NCBI GenBank assembly: GCA_903851465.1
Contig: CAINOI010000021.1
Coordinates: 1-54,649 of the forward strand
Source: an uncultured Bacteroidota bacterium
GTDB taxonomy: Bacteria; Bacteroidota; Bacteroidia; Chitinophagales; Chitinophagaceae
DNA length: 54,649 nucleotides
Direction: 5' to 3'
In this document: piece after piece, positions 43,818 to 53,046 of the stretch
Position numbering within the stretch: the first letter of the stretch is position 1
Layout of the letters: each line of letters starts with the position of its first letter
Notes under the pieces: generated by a model
Seen by the model: only the letters and a program-made list of their open reading frames with translations
The model's database searches: none
What the model was told of the DNA's origin: nothing
Position numbers and translations under genes: made by a program

Positions 43818-45101
43818 TTAAATTTTAAACCCATTAGGTATAATTGCCCCTTTTTTTATAACAATGATATGATCCTTAATGGTATATAAAGGATGGTCCA
43901 CTTTTTCTAAATGAGCCCCCCCTTTAATATGAACATCATTCCCAATAGAGCAGTTTTTATCTACAATGGCATCTTCAATGATGCATCCTTCCCCAATGCC
44001 TAATATAGGTTTACCTGAAAGACTCTTTTGATGGATTTGTTCAATTGTTTCGTAATAATCACACCCCATAATATAGGCGTTTTTCACCACCGTCCCTTTC
44101 CCAATCCTGGATCGAATTCCAATGACTGATTGTGTGATTTCTTTTGCATGAATGATGGAACCTTCTGCAATAATGGCTTTATTGATGATGGTACCACTAA
44201 TTTTTGCAGGAGGTAACATCCTTGACCTTGTATAAACTGTCTTTGCACTATCAAATAAATTAAAAGGAGGGATGTCTTCTGTTAAAGCAATATTGGCTTC
44301 AAAAAAAGAATATATATTTCCGATATCTGTCCAATAGCCATCATACTGATAACTCATTACTTTGTAGTGCGCAATGGAATCAGGAATGATTTCTTTTCCA
44401 AAATCAGTTGCTTTTGGATGTACTTCATTTAATAATTTATATAAAATGTCTTTATTAAATACATAAATGCCCATTGAGGCTAAAAAATTTCTGCCTTGTG
44501 ATTGCATCACCTCCCCTGTATCACTTATCCAATCTGTTAAAACATTTTTACTTGGCTTTTCAATAAATGAAGTCACTACATTTTCCTCATTTGATTTTAA
44601 TATACCAAACTCTGACGCTTCTCTTTCGCCTACTGGAATGGTCGCAATTGATAATGCAGCACCGCTTTTTTTGTGTGCATCAATCATTTTGCTAAAATCC
44701 ATTTGATACAATTGATCCCCACTTAAAATAAGCACATATTCAAAGTCCATTTTATCTAAATGTCTTAGGGATTGTCTAACTGCATCTGCTGTCCCTTGGA
44801 ACCAACCCGGATTATCAGGTGTTTGCTCCGCTGCTAAGATGTCTACAAATCCAGAACTAAATGCACTAAAATGGTAGGTGTTCTTAATATGTTGATTTAA
44901 AGAAGCAGAATTAAATTGTGTTAATACAAAAATGCGATTCAAATTACTATTAATACAATTGCTAATTGGAATATCCACTAATCGATATTTCCCTGCAATG
45001 GGCACTGCAGGCTTTGATCGACTAGCCGTCAAAGGGGACAATCTTGATCCTGCACCTCCTCCTAAAATAATGGAAACCGTTTCTTTGGCATAAATAGACA
45101 T
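43818..45101 (-). CDS. glgC: Glucose-1-phosphate adenylyltransferase
   Basis: This 427-residue enzyme has GGGAGSRLSPLTASRSKPAV (14-33) as the nucleotide-binding N-terminus and ILSGDQLYQMDFSKMI in the sugar-phosphate pocket. The C-terminal left-handed beta-helix has IIxEGSIIHA-type hexapeptides. It makes ADP-glucose, the committed step of glycogen synthesis, and is usually controlled allosterically by glycolytic intermediates. It follows glgA by 16 bases. The length is normal. Confidence 0.95.
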   Translation of the reverse strand: MSIYAKETVSIILGGGAGSRLSPLTASRSKPAVPIAGKYRLVDIPISNCINSNLNRIFVLTQFNSASLNQHIKNTYHFSAFSSGFVDILAAEQTPDNPGWFQGTADAVRQSLRHLDKMDFEYVLILSGDQLYQMDFSKMIDAHKKSGAALSIATIPVGEREASEFGILKSNEENVVTSFIEKPSKNVLTDWISDTGEVMQSQGRNFLASMGIYVFNKDILYKLLNEVHPKATDFGKEIIPDSIAHYKVMSYQYDGYWTDIGNIYSFFEANIALTEDIPPFNLFDSAKTVYTRSRMLPPAKISGTIINKAIIAEGSIIHAKEITQSVIGIRSRIGKGTVVKNAYIMGCDYYETIEQIHQKSLSGKPILGIGEGCIIEDAIVDKNCSIGNDVHIKGGAHLEKVDHPLYTIKDHIIVIKKGAIIPNGFKI

Positions 45102-45117
45102 ATCCTACAATTTATTT

Positions 45118-46533
45118 TTAAAAAATGGATTTGTAAACGGATTGATACACATCTACAACAGACTCCCAACTATGATCAATCGACATCGCATGCCGGATCA
45201 TTTTTTTCATTTTTGAATTGTCTTGGTAAATTTCTATGGCACGTTCTATAGCATACACTATGTCGGCTTCACTGGCATGGAAAAATTTTATGCCAAAGCC
45301 TCCTTCATCTCCCATGTCAACCACGGTATCATGCAATCCGCCGGTATCTCTTACCATTGGAATTGTTCCATACCTAAGTGCATACATTTGATTTAATCCA
45401 CATGGCTCTACCCTACTAGGCATCAATAAAAAATCTGCAGCAGCATAGGCTTCATGTCCTACTTTTTCGTCATACCCAATATAAGTATTGTACACGCCTG
45501 GATACAATTGCACTAAATAATTTAAAGCAGATTCAACCGGTGTATCTCCTGCGCCAATCATTAAAAAATTCGCACCACAATTGGTCTTATCCAAAGCCTG
45601 TTGAATCGCCACTGGTAAAATATCAGCTGCTTTTTCATGCACCAATCTACCAATAAAGATCATTAAAGGCTTATTGAAATCTAAATGATAGCGTTCACAA
45701 ATTGCTAATTTATTTTTTTGTTTCTCTTGTTCAAAATTATCAATTTCATAATGATATGGAATCATTGGATCTGTAGCAGGATTCCAAACTTCATTGTCAA
45801 TGCCATTTAATATCCCAACACATTTCCCTTGTTCATATTCAAATAAGGATTCCAATCCATTGGATTGGTATTTTAATTGTTGCATATACGTTGGGCTTAC
45901 CGTGGTTACTTTGTCTACACATTTAATTGCTGTAGCTAAAGGATTAATGCAGCCATCCCATTCGAGCAGGCCTCTTTTCCAGGTATCCCATTTTGGAATT
46001 AAATTTGATCTTTCCCAATCCATTGAACCATGGTATTGTGCATTGTGAATGGTTAGTACTGTTTTAATCGATTTTAAATTTTGATAGGCAAAGCAATACT
46101 TCATCATAAAAGGAACTAATCCAGCCTGATGGTCATGACAGTGCACTATATCTGGAGCCACTTCCCAACTATTTAACCAATCTACTACGGCAATTTGGAA
46201 ACCTACAAAACGATCTGTGTCGTCACTAAAGCCATAAATCTTAGGTCGATCCAATAATCCATGAATGTCTACCAAATACAATGGATATCCTAATTGCCCT
46301 GTACCCTCTTTTATGATTGTGTAATTAAAGAACCAATCACCCAAATAGGCGTTGCCCTTATGCACTACATCCCAGTTTGTTTTTTCTAAAAAAGGCGTCT
46401 TGTACATTGGCATGACCACCATGGCTTGCTGACCAATTTTGTTTTGGTATTTTGGTAAAGCACCCACCACATCGCCCAAACCACCGGCTTTCGCCATAGG
46501 GTAACATTCCGCACTAACATGTACTATACGCAT
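45118..46533 (-). CDS. glgA: Glycogen synthase (GT5)
   Basis: This 471-residue GT5 enzyme has the ADP-glucose-binding KAGGLGDVVGALP motif (15-27) at the N-terminus, CHDHQAG near 135 and the C-terminal motif PSRVEPCGLNQMYALRYGTIP. It elongates alpha-1,4 chains from ADP-glucose. It is the first gene of glgA-glgC-MFS-GH13-glgB on the minus strand. No clear promoter of the TAnnTTTG type is seen in the 114 bases upstream. It is divergent from the FucP-type transporter. Confidence 0.95.
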   Translation of the reverse strand: MRIVHVSAECYPMAKAGGLGDVVGALPKYQNKIGQQAMVVMPMYKTPFLEKTNWDVVHKGNAYLGDWFFNYTIIKEGTGQLGYPLYLVDIHGLLDRPKIYGFSDDTDRFVGFQIAVVDWLNSWEVAPDIVHCHDHQAGLVPFMMKYCFAYQNLKSIKTVLTIHNAQYHGSMDWERSNLIPKWDTWKRGLLEWDGCINPLATAIKCVDKVTTVSPTYMQQLKYQSNGLESLFEYEQGKCVGILNGIDNEVWNPATDPMIPYHYEIDNFEQEKQKNKLAICERYHLDFNKPLMIFIGRLVHEKAADILPVAIQQALDKTNCGANFLMIGAGDTPVESALNYLVQLYPGVYNTYIGYDEKVGHEAYAAADFLLMPSRVEPCGLNQMYALRYGTIPMVRDTGGLHDTVVDMGDEGGFGIKFFHASEADIVYAIERAIEIYQDNSKMKKMIRHAMSIDHSWESVVDVYQSVYKSIF

Positions 46534-46647
46534 TCAACAATCAATTTGCTTTCAATTTACTAAATACTAGCTAGAATAATTCATTTATTGTAGGGAAGGA
46601 TTAAATAAAATTAAGTATTTTGAGGGTCGATTAAACAAACGAATGCT

Positions 46648-48336
46648 ATGAGCCAAACAAAACAACCAACGAATACTGGCGCGCTAACCACCCTAATTGT
46701 GGTTTTCTTTTTCTGGGGATTTATTGCAGCTGGAAACAGTGTCTTTATTCCATTTTGTAAAAATTATTTTGAACTAGATCAGTTTCAAAGTCAATTGATT
46801 GATTTTGCATTCTATCTAGCCTATTATATAGGTGCGCTTGGTCTTTTTGCATATAGCGCTTTGGGTGGCAAAGACCTTGTTGGACAATGGGGCTATAAAA
46901 AAAGTATTGTTTATGGTTTATTGTTCTCTGCCATTGGCGCAGCAGCAATGATCATTGCAGTCAACGCCAATACCTTCACTGGTATGTTGGTTGGTTTATT
47001 TATTGTAGCACTTGGGTTCTCCTTGCAACAAACGGCCGCTCAACCATTTGCTATTGCATTAGGTGACCCTTCAACTGGAACCAGTCGTGTTAGTTTAGGT
47101 GGTGGTATTAATTCATTCGGCACTTCTATTGGGCCAATTGTAGTTGCACTTGCTTTATTTGGATCTGCCGCTGCAATTACGGATGAACAAATCAAACAAT
47201 TAAGCTTAGATAAAGTTATTATTTTATATACTGCAGTGGGTGGCTTATTTATTGCTGCTGCTGCACTATTTCATTTTTCTAAAAAAGTACCCGCAGGCAT
47301 TTCAAATGAAACAATGGAGCCTGCAGGAAAAGCCTTGTCTTTATTGGTCATTATGACTGGTGTATTGATCGCCATGTTCGTACCCATTTTTGATAGTTAT
47401 AAAATTGATCCAACAACATTGACTGACGCAAGTCGTCATGATTTAGAAGCCTTTAGAATGAAATGGCTTTTAGGTGCATTAGCTACAGTTGTGGTTGGCT
47501 TATTAGCCGCTAATTTTACAGCACAAAAAAATGAAAAAGGATGGGGCGCAATGAAATACCCTCAATTGGTTTTGGGCATGTTAGCCATCTTTGTATATGT
47601 AGGCGTTGAGGTTGCGATAGGATCTAATTTGGGAGAATTATTAAAGCAAGCAGATTTTGGAAGTATCTCCTCTTCTGCCATTGCACCATATGTTTCCATG
47701 TATTGGGGCAGCATGATGATTGGTCGTTGGGCAGGTGCTATTAGCGCATTTGATTTCAAAAAGAAAACACAGCAATATTTAACTTTTATTGTACCAATTA
47801 TTGCATTTGGTATTGTGATTGCTTTGAATAGTATTGCGCAGTATGATATGAGTCCATTGTATTGGTATATTATTTGTGTATTCATTCAAATTTTTGCTTT
47901 TTACTTAAGTCAAAATAAGCCAGCTAAAACTTTATTAATTTTTAGCTTGGTAGGTGTGACTGCAATGGTATTAGGGATTTTCACAAAAGGCACTGTTGCG
48001 ACTTACGCATTTTTAACAGGAGGTTTGGCTTGTTCTATCATGTGGCCTTCTATCTTCTCGTTATCTGTTGCTGGATTAGGTAAATACACACCGCAAGGAT
48101 CTGCCTTTTTAATCATGATGATTCTTGGTGGTGGTATCATCCCTCCTATTCAAGGAAAAATTGCAGACTACTTACAATCATCTCATTTAGATCAACCAGG
48201 TTATGGTATTCATAATTCGTTCTGGGTTCCTGCAATTTGTTTTGCTTATTTAGTCTTTTTTGCAATTGCAGTAAAAGGCATACTTAAAAAGCAAGGCATT
48301 AATTACGATGAAACTGAAACAAGTGGTGGACACTAA
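46648..48336 (+). CDS. FucP-type MFS sugar transporter
   Basis: This 562-residue membrane protein has twelve or more helices. The N-terminal FFFWGFIAAGNSVFIPFCKNYF and the FYLAYYIGALG segment match the FucP family of sugar-proton symporters. It is longer than E. coli FucP (438), with an insertion of about 90 residues in the middle, a pattern seen in Bacteroidota homologues. Glucose, galactose or fucose could be carried. The ROK kinase follows 18 bases later, so glucose import followed by phosphorylation is plausible. Confidence 0.82.
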   Translation: MSQTKQPTNTGALTTLIVVFFFWGFIAAGNSVFIPFCKNYFELDQFQSQLIDFAFYLAYYIGALGLFAYSALGGKDLVGQWGYKKSIVYGLLFSAIGAAAMIIAVNANTFTGMLVGLFIVALGFSLQQTAAQPFAIALGDPSTGTSRVSLGGGINSFGTSIGPIVVALALFGSAAAITDEQIKQLSLDKVIILYTAVGGLFIAAAALFHFSKKVPAGISNETMEPAGKALSLLVIMTGVLIAMFVPIFDSYKIDPTTLTDASRHDLEAFRMKWLLGALATVVVGLLAANFTAQKNEKGWGAMKYPQLVLGMLAIFVYVGVEVAIGSNLGELLKQADFGSISSSAIAPYVSMYWGSMMIGRWAGAISAFDFKKKTQQYLTFIVPIIAFGIVIALNSIAQYDMSPLYWYIICVFIQIFAFYLSQNKPAKTLLIFSLVGVTAMVLGIFTKGTVATYAFLTGGLACSIMWPSIFSLSVAGLGKYTPQGSAFLIMMILGGGIIPPIQGKIADYLQSSHLDQPGYGIHNSFWVPAICFAYLVFFAIAVKGILKKQGINYDETETSGGH

Positions 48337-48354
48337 AATTTTAAAATAGCATTT

Positions 48355-49305
48355 ATGGAATCATATGTTGTTGGGGTCGACATTGGCGGAACAGGTACAA
48401 AATTTGGTATTGTAGATAAAGATGGCAATGTATTATTCTCTAGTGAGATGTCCACTAAAAAGCACCTTCAGGTAACCACTTTCATTGATGAATTGTATGA
48501 ACATTTATCAGAAATGATTGAGAAAGTGGGTGGCTTTGGTCGCATCAAAGGCATTGGTATTGGGGCGCCAAATGGCAATATCTATACCGGCACGATTGAG
48601 TATGCGCCTAATCTTCCCTGGAAAGGCATTATCCCATTTGCAAAAATGGTGCAGGATAAATTTAAAATCCCAGTTAAACTTACCAATGATGCCAATGCTG
48701 CAGCTGTAGGTGAAATGATGTATGGTGCTGCAAAAGGTATGAAAGATTTTATCATGATTACTTTAGGGACAGGCGTAGGAAGTGGTATTGTTGCGAATGG
48801 ACAATTGATTTATGGACATGATGGATTTGCGGGTGAGTTGGGACATACAGTGATTATACCAGATGGTAGACTACACCATGGTACAGGTAAAAAAGGATCG
48901 CTAGAAAGTTATGCATCTGCAACTGGAGTAGCAGAATCAGCAAGGGAATTATTAATTCAATCTGAACGTCCTAGTGTTTTAAGATCGATTCAAATAGATG
49001 AAATTACATCCAAAGATGTATTTGAAGCTGCTGTTAAAGGAGATGAAATTGCAAAAGAAGTTTTTGAATTTACTGGAAAAATATTGGGGATGTCTTTAGC
49101 CAATTTTGTGATGTTCTCTAGTCCAGAAGCCATTATCTTATTTGGCGGATTGACTAAAGCAGGTGACATGATTTTAAAACCAACCAGAACGCATATGGAA
49201 GATAATTTAATTGAGATCTTCCAGAATAAAGTAAAGATATTAATCAGTCATTTGAAAGAATCTGACGCCGCCATACTTGGTGCATCAGCACTTATGTGGG
49301 AGTAA
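48355..49305 (+). CDS. ROK family kinase (probable glucokinase), without the zinc motif
   Basis: This 316-residue ROK protein has the ATP-binding DIGGTGTKFGIVDKDG (9-24), the acceptor-site segment NDANAAAVGEMMYG and LGTGVGSGIV. The usual ROK zinc motif CxCGxxGCxE is replaced by HHGTGKKGSLE, with no cysteine, while the flanking E in GELGH and LESYASATG are kept. It probably phosphorylates glucose, and it is paired with a FucP-type carrier. No helix-turn-helix domain is present, so it is an enzyme and not a ROK repressor. Its stop is 4 bases from the lipA stop. Confidence 0.85.
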   Translation: MESYVVGVDIGGTGTKFGIVDKDGNVLFSSEMSTKKHLQVTTFIDELYEHLSEMIEKVGGFGRIKGIGIGAPNGNIYTGTIEYAPNLPWKGIIPFAKMVQDKFKIPVKLTNDANAAAVGEMMYGAAKGMKDFIMITLGTGVGSGIVANGQLIYGHDGFAGELGHTVIIPDGRLHHGTGKKGSLESYASATGVAESARELLIQSERPSVLRSIQIDEITSKDVFEAAVKGDEIAKEVFEFTGKILGMSLANFVMFSSPEAIILFGGLTKAGDMILKPTRTHMEDNLIEIFQNKVKILISHLKESDAAILGASALMWE

Positions 49306-49309
49306 AAAA

Positions 49310-50227
49310 TTATCTAAGCGCTAACTCTTCTAAATACTTATTTCTACCCCAACCCTTTATAACGTGCTTTTCTGAATGATAAGATGATCTTACCAATGGC
49401 CCACTCTCTACATAGTCAAAGCCTAATTCATACCCTATAGTTCTTAGTTCAGCGAATTCATCGGGGTGAACGAATCTTTGTACAGGTAAATGTTTTTTTG
49501 TTGGTTGTAAATATTGTCCAATAGTAAGTACATCACAGCCAACACCTACTAAATCCTTCATGGTTTGTATTACTTCATCTTTCTCTTCGCCAATACCCAA
49601 CATGATACCTGTTTTTGTGCGCATACCACCTTTCTTCAAGGTCTCTAATACTTCTAAACTTCTTCTGTATTTTGCTTGTACACGAACGCGTTTTGTATTG
49701 CGCTCTACTGTTTCCATATTGTGACTCACTACTTCTGGAGCAGCTTCAATGATTCTTTCTATTTGTTCTTTGATCCCTCTAAAATCTGGAATCAATGTTT
49801 CCAAAGTCGTATCTGGTGTAAGCGCTTTAATTGCTTTGATCGTATTTGACCAAATAATGGATCCTCCATCTGGTAATTCATCTCGGTCAACACTTGTTAA
49901 AACTGCGTGCTTTACTTTCATTAAAAAAATAGCTTCCGCAACTCTTTGTGGTTCGTCCCATTCAACTGGTTTTGGTCTACCAGTCGCCACTGCACAAAAT
50001 TGACAACTCCTTGTACATATATTCCCAAGTATCATAAAGGTAGCAGTCCCCTCTCCCCAACACTCACCCATATTCGGGCAATTACCACTCTCGCAAATAG
50101 TATGTAATTTATGTTTGTCTACTAGACCTCTTACATGTTTATAGCTTTCTCCAATAGGTAATTTTACCCTTAACCAATCGGGCTTTTTGATATGTTGTTC
50201 TGCTGGGACAATAGGTAGTTCTTGCAT
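49310..50227 (-). CDS. lipA: Lipoyl synthase
   Basis: This 305-residue radical-SAM enzyme has both cluster motifs. The auxiliary cluster ligands are C45, C50 and C56 ([12 protein letters not shown]). The radical-SAM cluster is C71, C75 and C78 (CTRSCQFC). The C-terminal RSSYHSE carries the serine ligand of the auxiliary cluster. It inserts sulfur at C6 and C8 of the octanoyl chain on E2 and H proteins. The length is normal. A TATTTTTG promoter-like element lies upstream at 50247-50254. Confidence 0.97.
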   Translation of the reverse strand: MQELPIVPAEQHIKKPDWLRVKLPIGESYKHVRGLVDKHKLHTICESGNCPNMGECWGEGTATFMILGNICTRSCQFCAVATGRPKPVEWDEPQRVAEAIFLMKVKHAVLTSVDRDELPDGGSIIWSNTIKAIKALTPDTTLETLIPDFRGIKEQIERIIEAAPEVVSHNMETVERNTKRVRVQAKYRRSLEVLETLKKGGMRTKTGIMLGIGEEKDEVIQTMKDLVGVGCDVLTIGQYLQPTKKHLPVQRFVHPDEFAELRTIGYELGFDYVESGPLVRSSYHSEKHVIKGWGRNKYLEELALR

Positions 50228-50246
50228 GCTTTTCTGTTATCGGTTG

Positions 50247-50254
50247 CAAAAATA
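50247..50254 (-). promoter_or_regulatory. Candidate -7 element of lipA
   Basis: TATTTTTG on the minus strand matches TAnnTTTG, 19 bases upstream of the lipA ATG. No -33 TTTG at ideal spacing. Confidence 0.4.
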
Positions 50255-50325
50255 CAAGACTTGCGCTGAAATTAAGCCTTTCGTTGTAAATTTACCAAAA
50301 TCACAAATCTATCAATTCAACAGAT

Positions 50326-50730
50326 ATGACAGCAACCGTAACTTATGACGCTAATTTAAGAACCACCTGCCTTCATTTGCAAAGCGGTTCAAATTTTGAA
50401 ACAGATGCCCCTTCAGATAATAAGGGTCAGGGTGCGCGTTTTTCTCCTACTGATTTAATTGCAACTGGCTTGGGTGCATGTTTAATTACAACCATGGGCA
50501 TCAAGGCAGAAACCATGGATATCAAATTAGATGGTGCTAAAGTTGAAGTGACTAAAGTCATGATGAGTGAGCCAAGAAGAATTGGCAAAATCATTATTGT
50601 AGTAACCATGCCTGCTTTGAATTTGGATGATCATACAAAGGAAATATTGGAAAGAGTTGGAAGAACTTGCCCAGTTGAAAGAAGCCTTCATCCAGATATG
50701 GAATTGGATATTAGCTTTACTTGGTTGTAG
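50326..50730 (+). CDS. OsmC/Ohr family protein
   Basis: This is a 134-residue OsmC-fold protein. The two redox cysteines are C52 in LGACLITTMG and C115 in VGRTCPVERSLH. The start SPTDLIATGLGAC is typical of the YhfA/OsmC group, which reduces organic hydroperoxides via thiols. It is a small cytoplasmic protein. Its last 14 bases overlap the convergent maf gene. Confidence 0.88.
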   Translation: MTATVTYDANLRTTCLHLQSGSNFETDAPSDNKGQGARFSPTDLIATGLGACLITTMGIKAETMDIKLDGAKVEVTKVMMSEPRRIGKIIIVVTMPALNLDDHTKEILERVGRTCPVERSLHPDMELDISFTWL

Positions 50731-51310
50731 AAGATTTAGTTGGAAGATAACTTAACAACTTACTGACTGGCAATCCCATGACATTGTAGAAATCCCCCTC
50801 TATGCCTTGAATGCCTACAACACCAATCCAATCTTGTATACCATAAGCACCCGCTTTATCATAAGGCTGATATTGATCAACATAGTATTCGATCTGTGAC
50901 AAAGTCAAAGGATGAAAATGAACCAATGTTGTTTCACTAAATTTTAGAGACTCCATATCGTTGATTAAGTACACCCCTGTGATCACACGATGTGTTTTGC
51001 CAGATAGCTTTTGCAATATTGAAATGGCATCAGCCCTATCTATTGGCTTACCAATGATTTCATTTTCTAAGACCACAATGGTGTCCGCTGCGATAATCCA
51101 CTTACCCAGATGTGTTGGGAATTCTAACTTTATTTTTTCTTGAACAGCAATGGCTTTTTTTTGGGCGATATGCACTGGAACTTCTTGCACATCCATATGT
51201 TCTGGAAAATCTTCCGCTGCCTCTGACACAATTACATCAAACTCTATATCAGCCCATGCTAGTAATTGTTTTCTCCTTGGGGACTGTGATGCTAAAATAT
51301 ATCCATTCAT
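50717..51310 (-). CDS. maf: Maf family nucleotide pyrophosphatase
   Basis: This 197-residue Maf protein has the N-terminal ASQSPRRKQLLAW (7-19), the conserved AADTIVVLENEIIGKP segment and AGAYGIQDW. These match the house-cleaning nucleoside triphosphate pyrophosphatases (Maf/YhdE), which remove modified or non-canonical dNTPs. It lies 9 bases after the ubiA-family gene and ends the five-gene run that starts at fdx. Confidence 0.9.
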   Translation of the reverse strand: MNGYILASQSPRRKQLLAWADIEFDVIVSEAAEDFPEHMDVQEVPVHIAQKKAIAVQEKIKLEFPTHLGKWIIAADTIVVLENEIIGKPIDRADAISILQKLSGKTHRVITGVYLINDMESLKFSETTLVHFHPLTLSQIEYYVDQYQPYDKAGAYGIQDWIGVVGIQGIEGDFYNVMGLPVSKLLSYLPTKSSTTK

Positions 51311-51319
51311 TTTTTCAAA

Positions 51320-52255
51320 TTAAAGGAGGAAGTAAAAAAAACCCATTGATAAAATACCCATCAACATGGCAAATTTGATCCACTTACTTAATCGATTAAA
51401 ATCTGCTCTAGAAAATGCTTGTTTCAAATTAAATAAAACATATACTAGTGGGACAATGATGGTAACAACACAGTAAAGGATTGGGATCCACCATCCAAAC
51501 GGTATAGCATATATTTGAATGATTGTCAAGACTAATATAAGGACCATTAACCAAACTGCGATGTATACTTTTGTGGTTTGTAAGCCCCATGCTATTGGCA
51601 TTGTGGTACAACCAAATTTCTCATCTCCGTTCATATCCTCCATGTCTTTTAGCGCTTCTCTGATCAAGGTTAAAATAAAAGCGAAACTACTGTACAATAA
51701 CATGAGCTTAAACAACTTCAAATCTGAAGTTTGCATACTGGTTGGATGCACCAATTGAGTAAAAGTAAATTTTGAAAAATATACCACGCCAATTGTCCAG
51801 GCAGTCAACACGGCAATCACCACATTACCTATTAAAAAATCTCTTTTAAAATTGGTTGAATAGAACCATAAAATTAAGATAGTCGCTAAATTAGAAAAAT
51901 GAATGTGAATGTATTGTTGGAATGGAAATGCAATCAATGAAAGATACACCCCACCCATACTTAAAATTAAATGCCAAAATATCACCCAACGTCTACTGAT
52001 GTATGCACCTACAACAACACTCTTTGGCTTATTCACTTGATCAATATTAATGTCAAAGTAATCATTAATAATATAACCAGCTGCTGCAATGCAAATACTT
52101 GTTGCGACAATAAAATAAAAAGGGTAATCCGCAGTCAAAGCTGCATTTGGATAAAGTGGCTTGTATATAAAAAAATGAAACAGCGCTTCTGCCAGTAAAA
52201 TAAAAAGTAAATTAGGCCATCTTACTAATCTTAAAAAATGGATTAATTTTTTCAC
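51320..52255 (-). CDS. UbiA family prenyltransferase (GGGP geranylgeranyltransferase-like)
   Basis: This 311-residue membrane protein has about eight helices. The first Asp-rich motif is NDYFDINID (64-72), and the second is DMEDMNGDEKFG near residues 205-218. Both bind the prenyl diphosphate through magnesium. The second motif and the general pattern fit geranylgeranylglycerol-phosphate geranylgeranyltransferase-like UbiA proteins, common in Bacteroidota. A role in menaquinone or another prenyl lipid is an alternative. It lies 7 bases after the KdsC-like gene and 9 bases before maf. Confidence 0.8.
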   Translation of the reverse strand: MKKLIHFLRLVRWPNLLFILLAEALFHFFIYKPLYPNAALTADYPFYFIVATSICIAAAGYIINDYFDINIDQVNKPKSVVVGAYISRRWVIFWHLILSMGGVYLSLIAFPFQQYIHIHFSNLATILILWFYSTNFKRDFLIGNVVIAVLTAWTIGVVYFSKFTFTQLVHPTSMQTSDLKLFKLMLLYSSFAFILTLIREALKDMEDMNGDEKFGCTTMPIAWGLQTTKVYIAVWLMVLILVLTIIQIYAIPFGWWIPILYCVVTIIVPLVYVLFNLKQAFSRADFNRLSKWIKFAMLMGILSMGFFYFLL

Positions 52256-52262
52256 TGGAGGA

Positions 52263-52778
52263 TTATTTAGCTTGAATTTGGTCCACTACATCCCAATGGC
52301 CATTTAATTTAAGCACTTTTTCAATCACCTCTCTTGCACATCCTTCTCCACCTTTTGCTAGGGCTTTATAACTTGATATATTTTTAATATCAAAACACGC
52401 ATCAGCTGGGCATGCAGCAATGCCAACCATTTCCATCGCTTCAAAATCTGGCATATCATCCCCCATGTATAACATGCTTTCCAAAGGCACTCCTTCTGTC
52501 ATAGAAAGTTGTTCTAATAGGACTTTCTTATCTTTAACTTTCATGTGTACTTCTTCTACACCCAACTTCTCCAACCTATCTTTTACTTCTTCAGAATAAC
52601 CCCCAGAAATCACCCAAACCTTGTAGCCTTTTTTAATCGCTAATTGAATGGCATAGCCGTCTTTAATATTCATCGTCCTAACCATTAGCCCATTAGGCAT
52701 CACAATTAAAGTGCCATTGGTTAAAACACCATCTACATCAAATACAAAACAGGTTATTTTTTCTAAGGCTGTTAGCAA
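52263..52778 (-). CDS. KdsC-like HAD phosphatase
   Basis: This 171-residue HAD-superfamily subclass III protein has D14 and D16 in FDVDGVLTNG and the C-terminal GDDMPDFEAM, and lacks a cap domain. This fits the KdsC/YrbI group, which dephosphorylates KDO-8-phosphate in lipopolysaccharide synthesis. No other KDO or LPS genes are nearby, so KDO-8-phosphate is only the likely substrate. It lies 5 bases after iscX and 7 bases before the prenyltransferase. Confidence 0.83.
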   Translation of the reverse strand: MLTALEKITCFVFDVDGVLTNGTLIVMPNGLMVRTMNIKDGYAIQLAIKKGYKVWVISGGYSEEVKDRLEKLGVEEVHMKVKDKKVLLEQLSMTEGVPLESMLYMGDDMPDFEAMEMVGIAACPADACFDIKNISSYKALAKGGEGCAREVIEKVLKLNGHWDVVDQIQAK

Positions 52779-52783
52779 AGGAA

Positions 52784-53026
52784 TTATTTTTTTTGGTTAT
52801 CACGCCATTCGTACACCCATGCACTCTGAATCATCTCCAAATGTCCTTCATTAGATTCCTCTTTTTTACCTTCAAAATGAGGCAATGTCAAAATCCACTC
52901 TAAAAGATCTGTGAAACGAACTCTGTAAATTTTTGACTCAGTAAAATCATCCCCAAATTTTTCATATAATTTTTGGGCAATATCTTCATGGTCATTCCAG
53001 TGAATGGGTGGTTCAAATTGATTCAT
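52784..53026 (-). CDS. iscX: IscX-like Fe-S assembly protein
   Basis: This 80-residue acidic protein has the pattern of IscX/YfhJ: WNDHEDIAQKLYEKF at the N-terminus, VRFTDLLEWILTLPHFEG in the middle, SNEGHLEMIQSAWVYEWRD at the end. IscX binds IscS and iron and modulates cluster assembly. It is slightly longer than the E. coli protein, by an N-terminal extension. It follows fdx by 20 bases, the order used in isc operons. Confidence 0.88.
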   Translation of the reverse strand: MNQFEPPIHWNDHEDIAQKLYEKFGDDFTESKIYRVRFTDLLEWILTLPHFEGKKEESNEGHLEMIQSAWVYEWRDNQKK

Positions 53027-53046
53027 ACTATTATTATATCTTTAAA

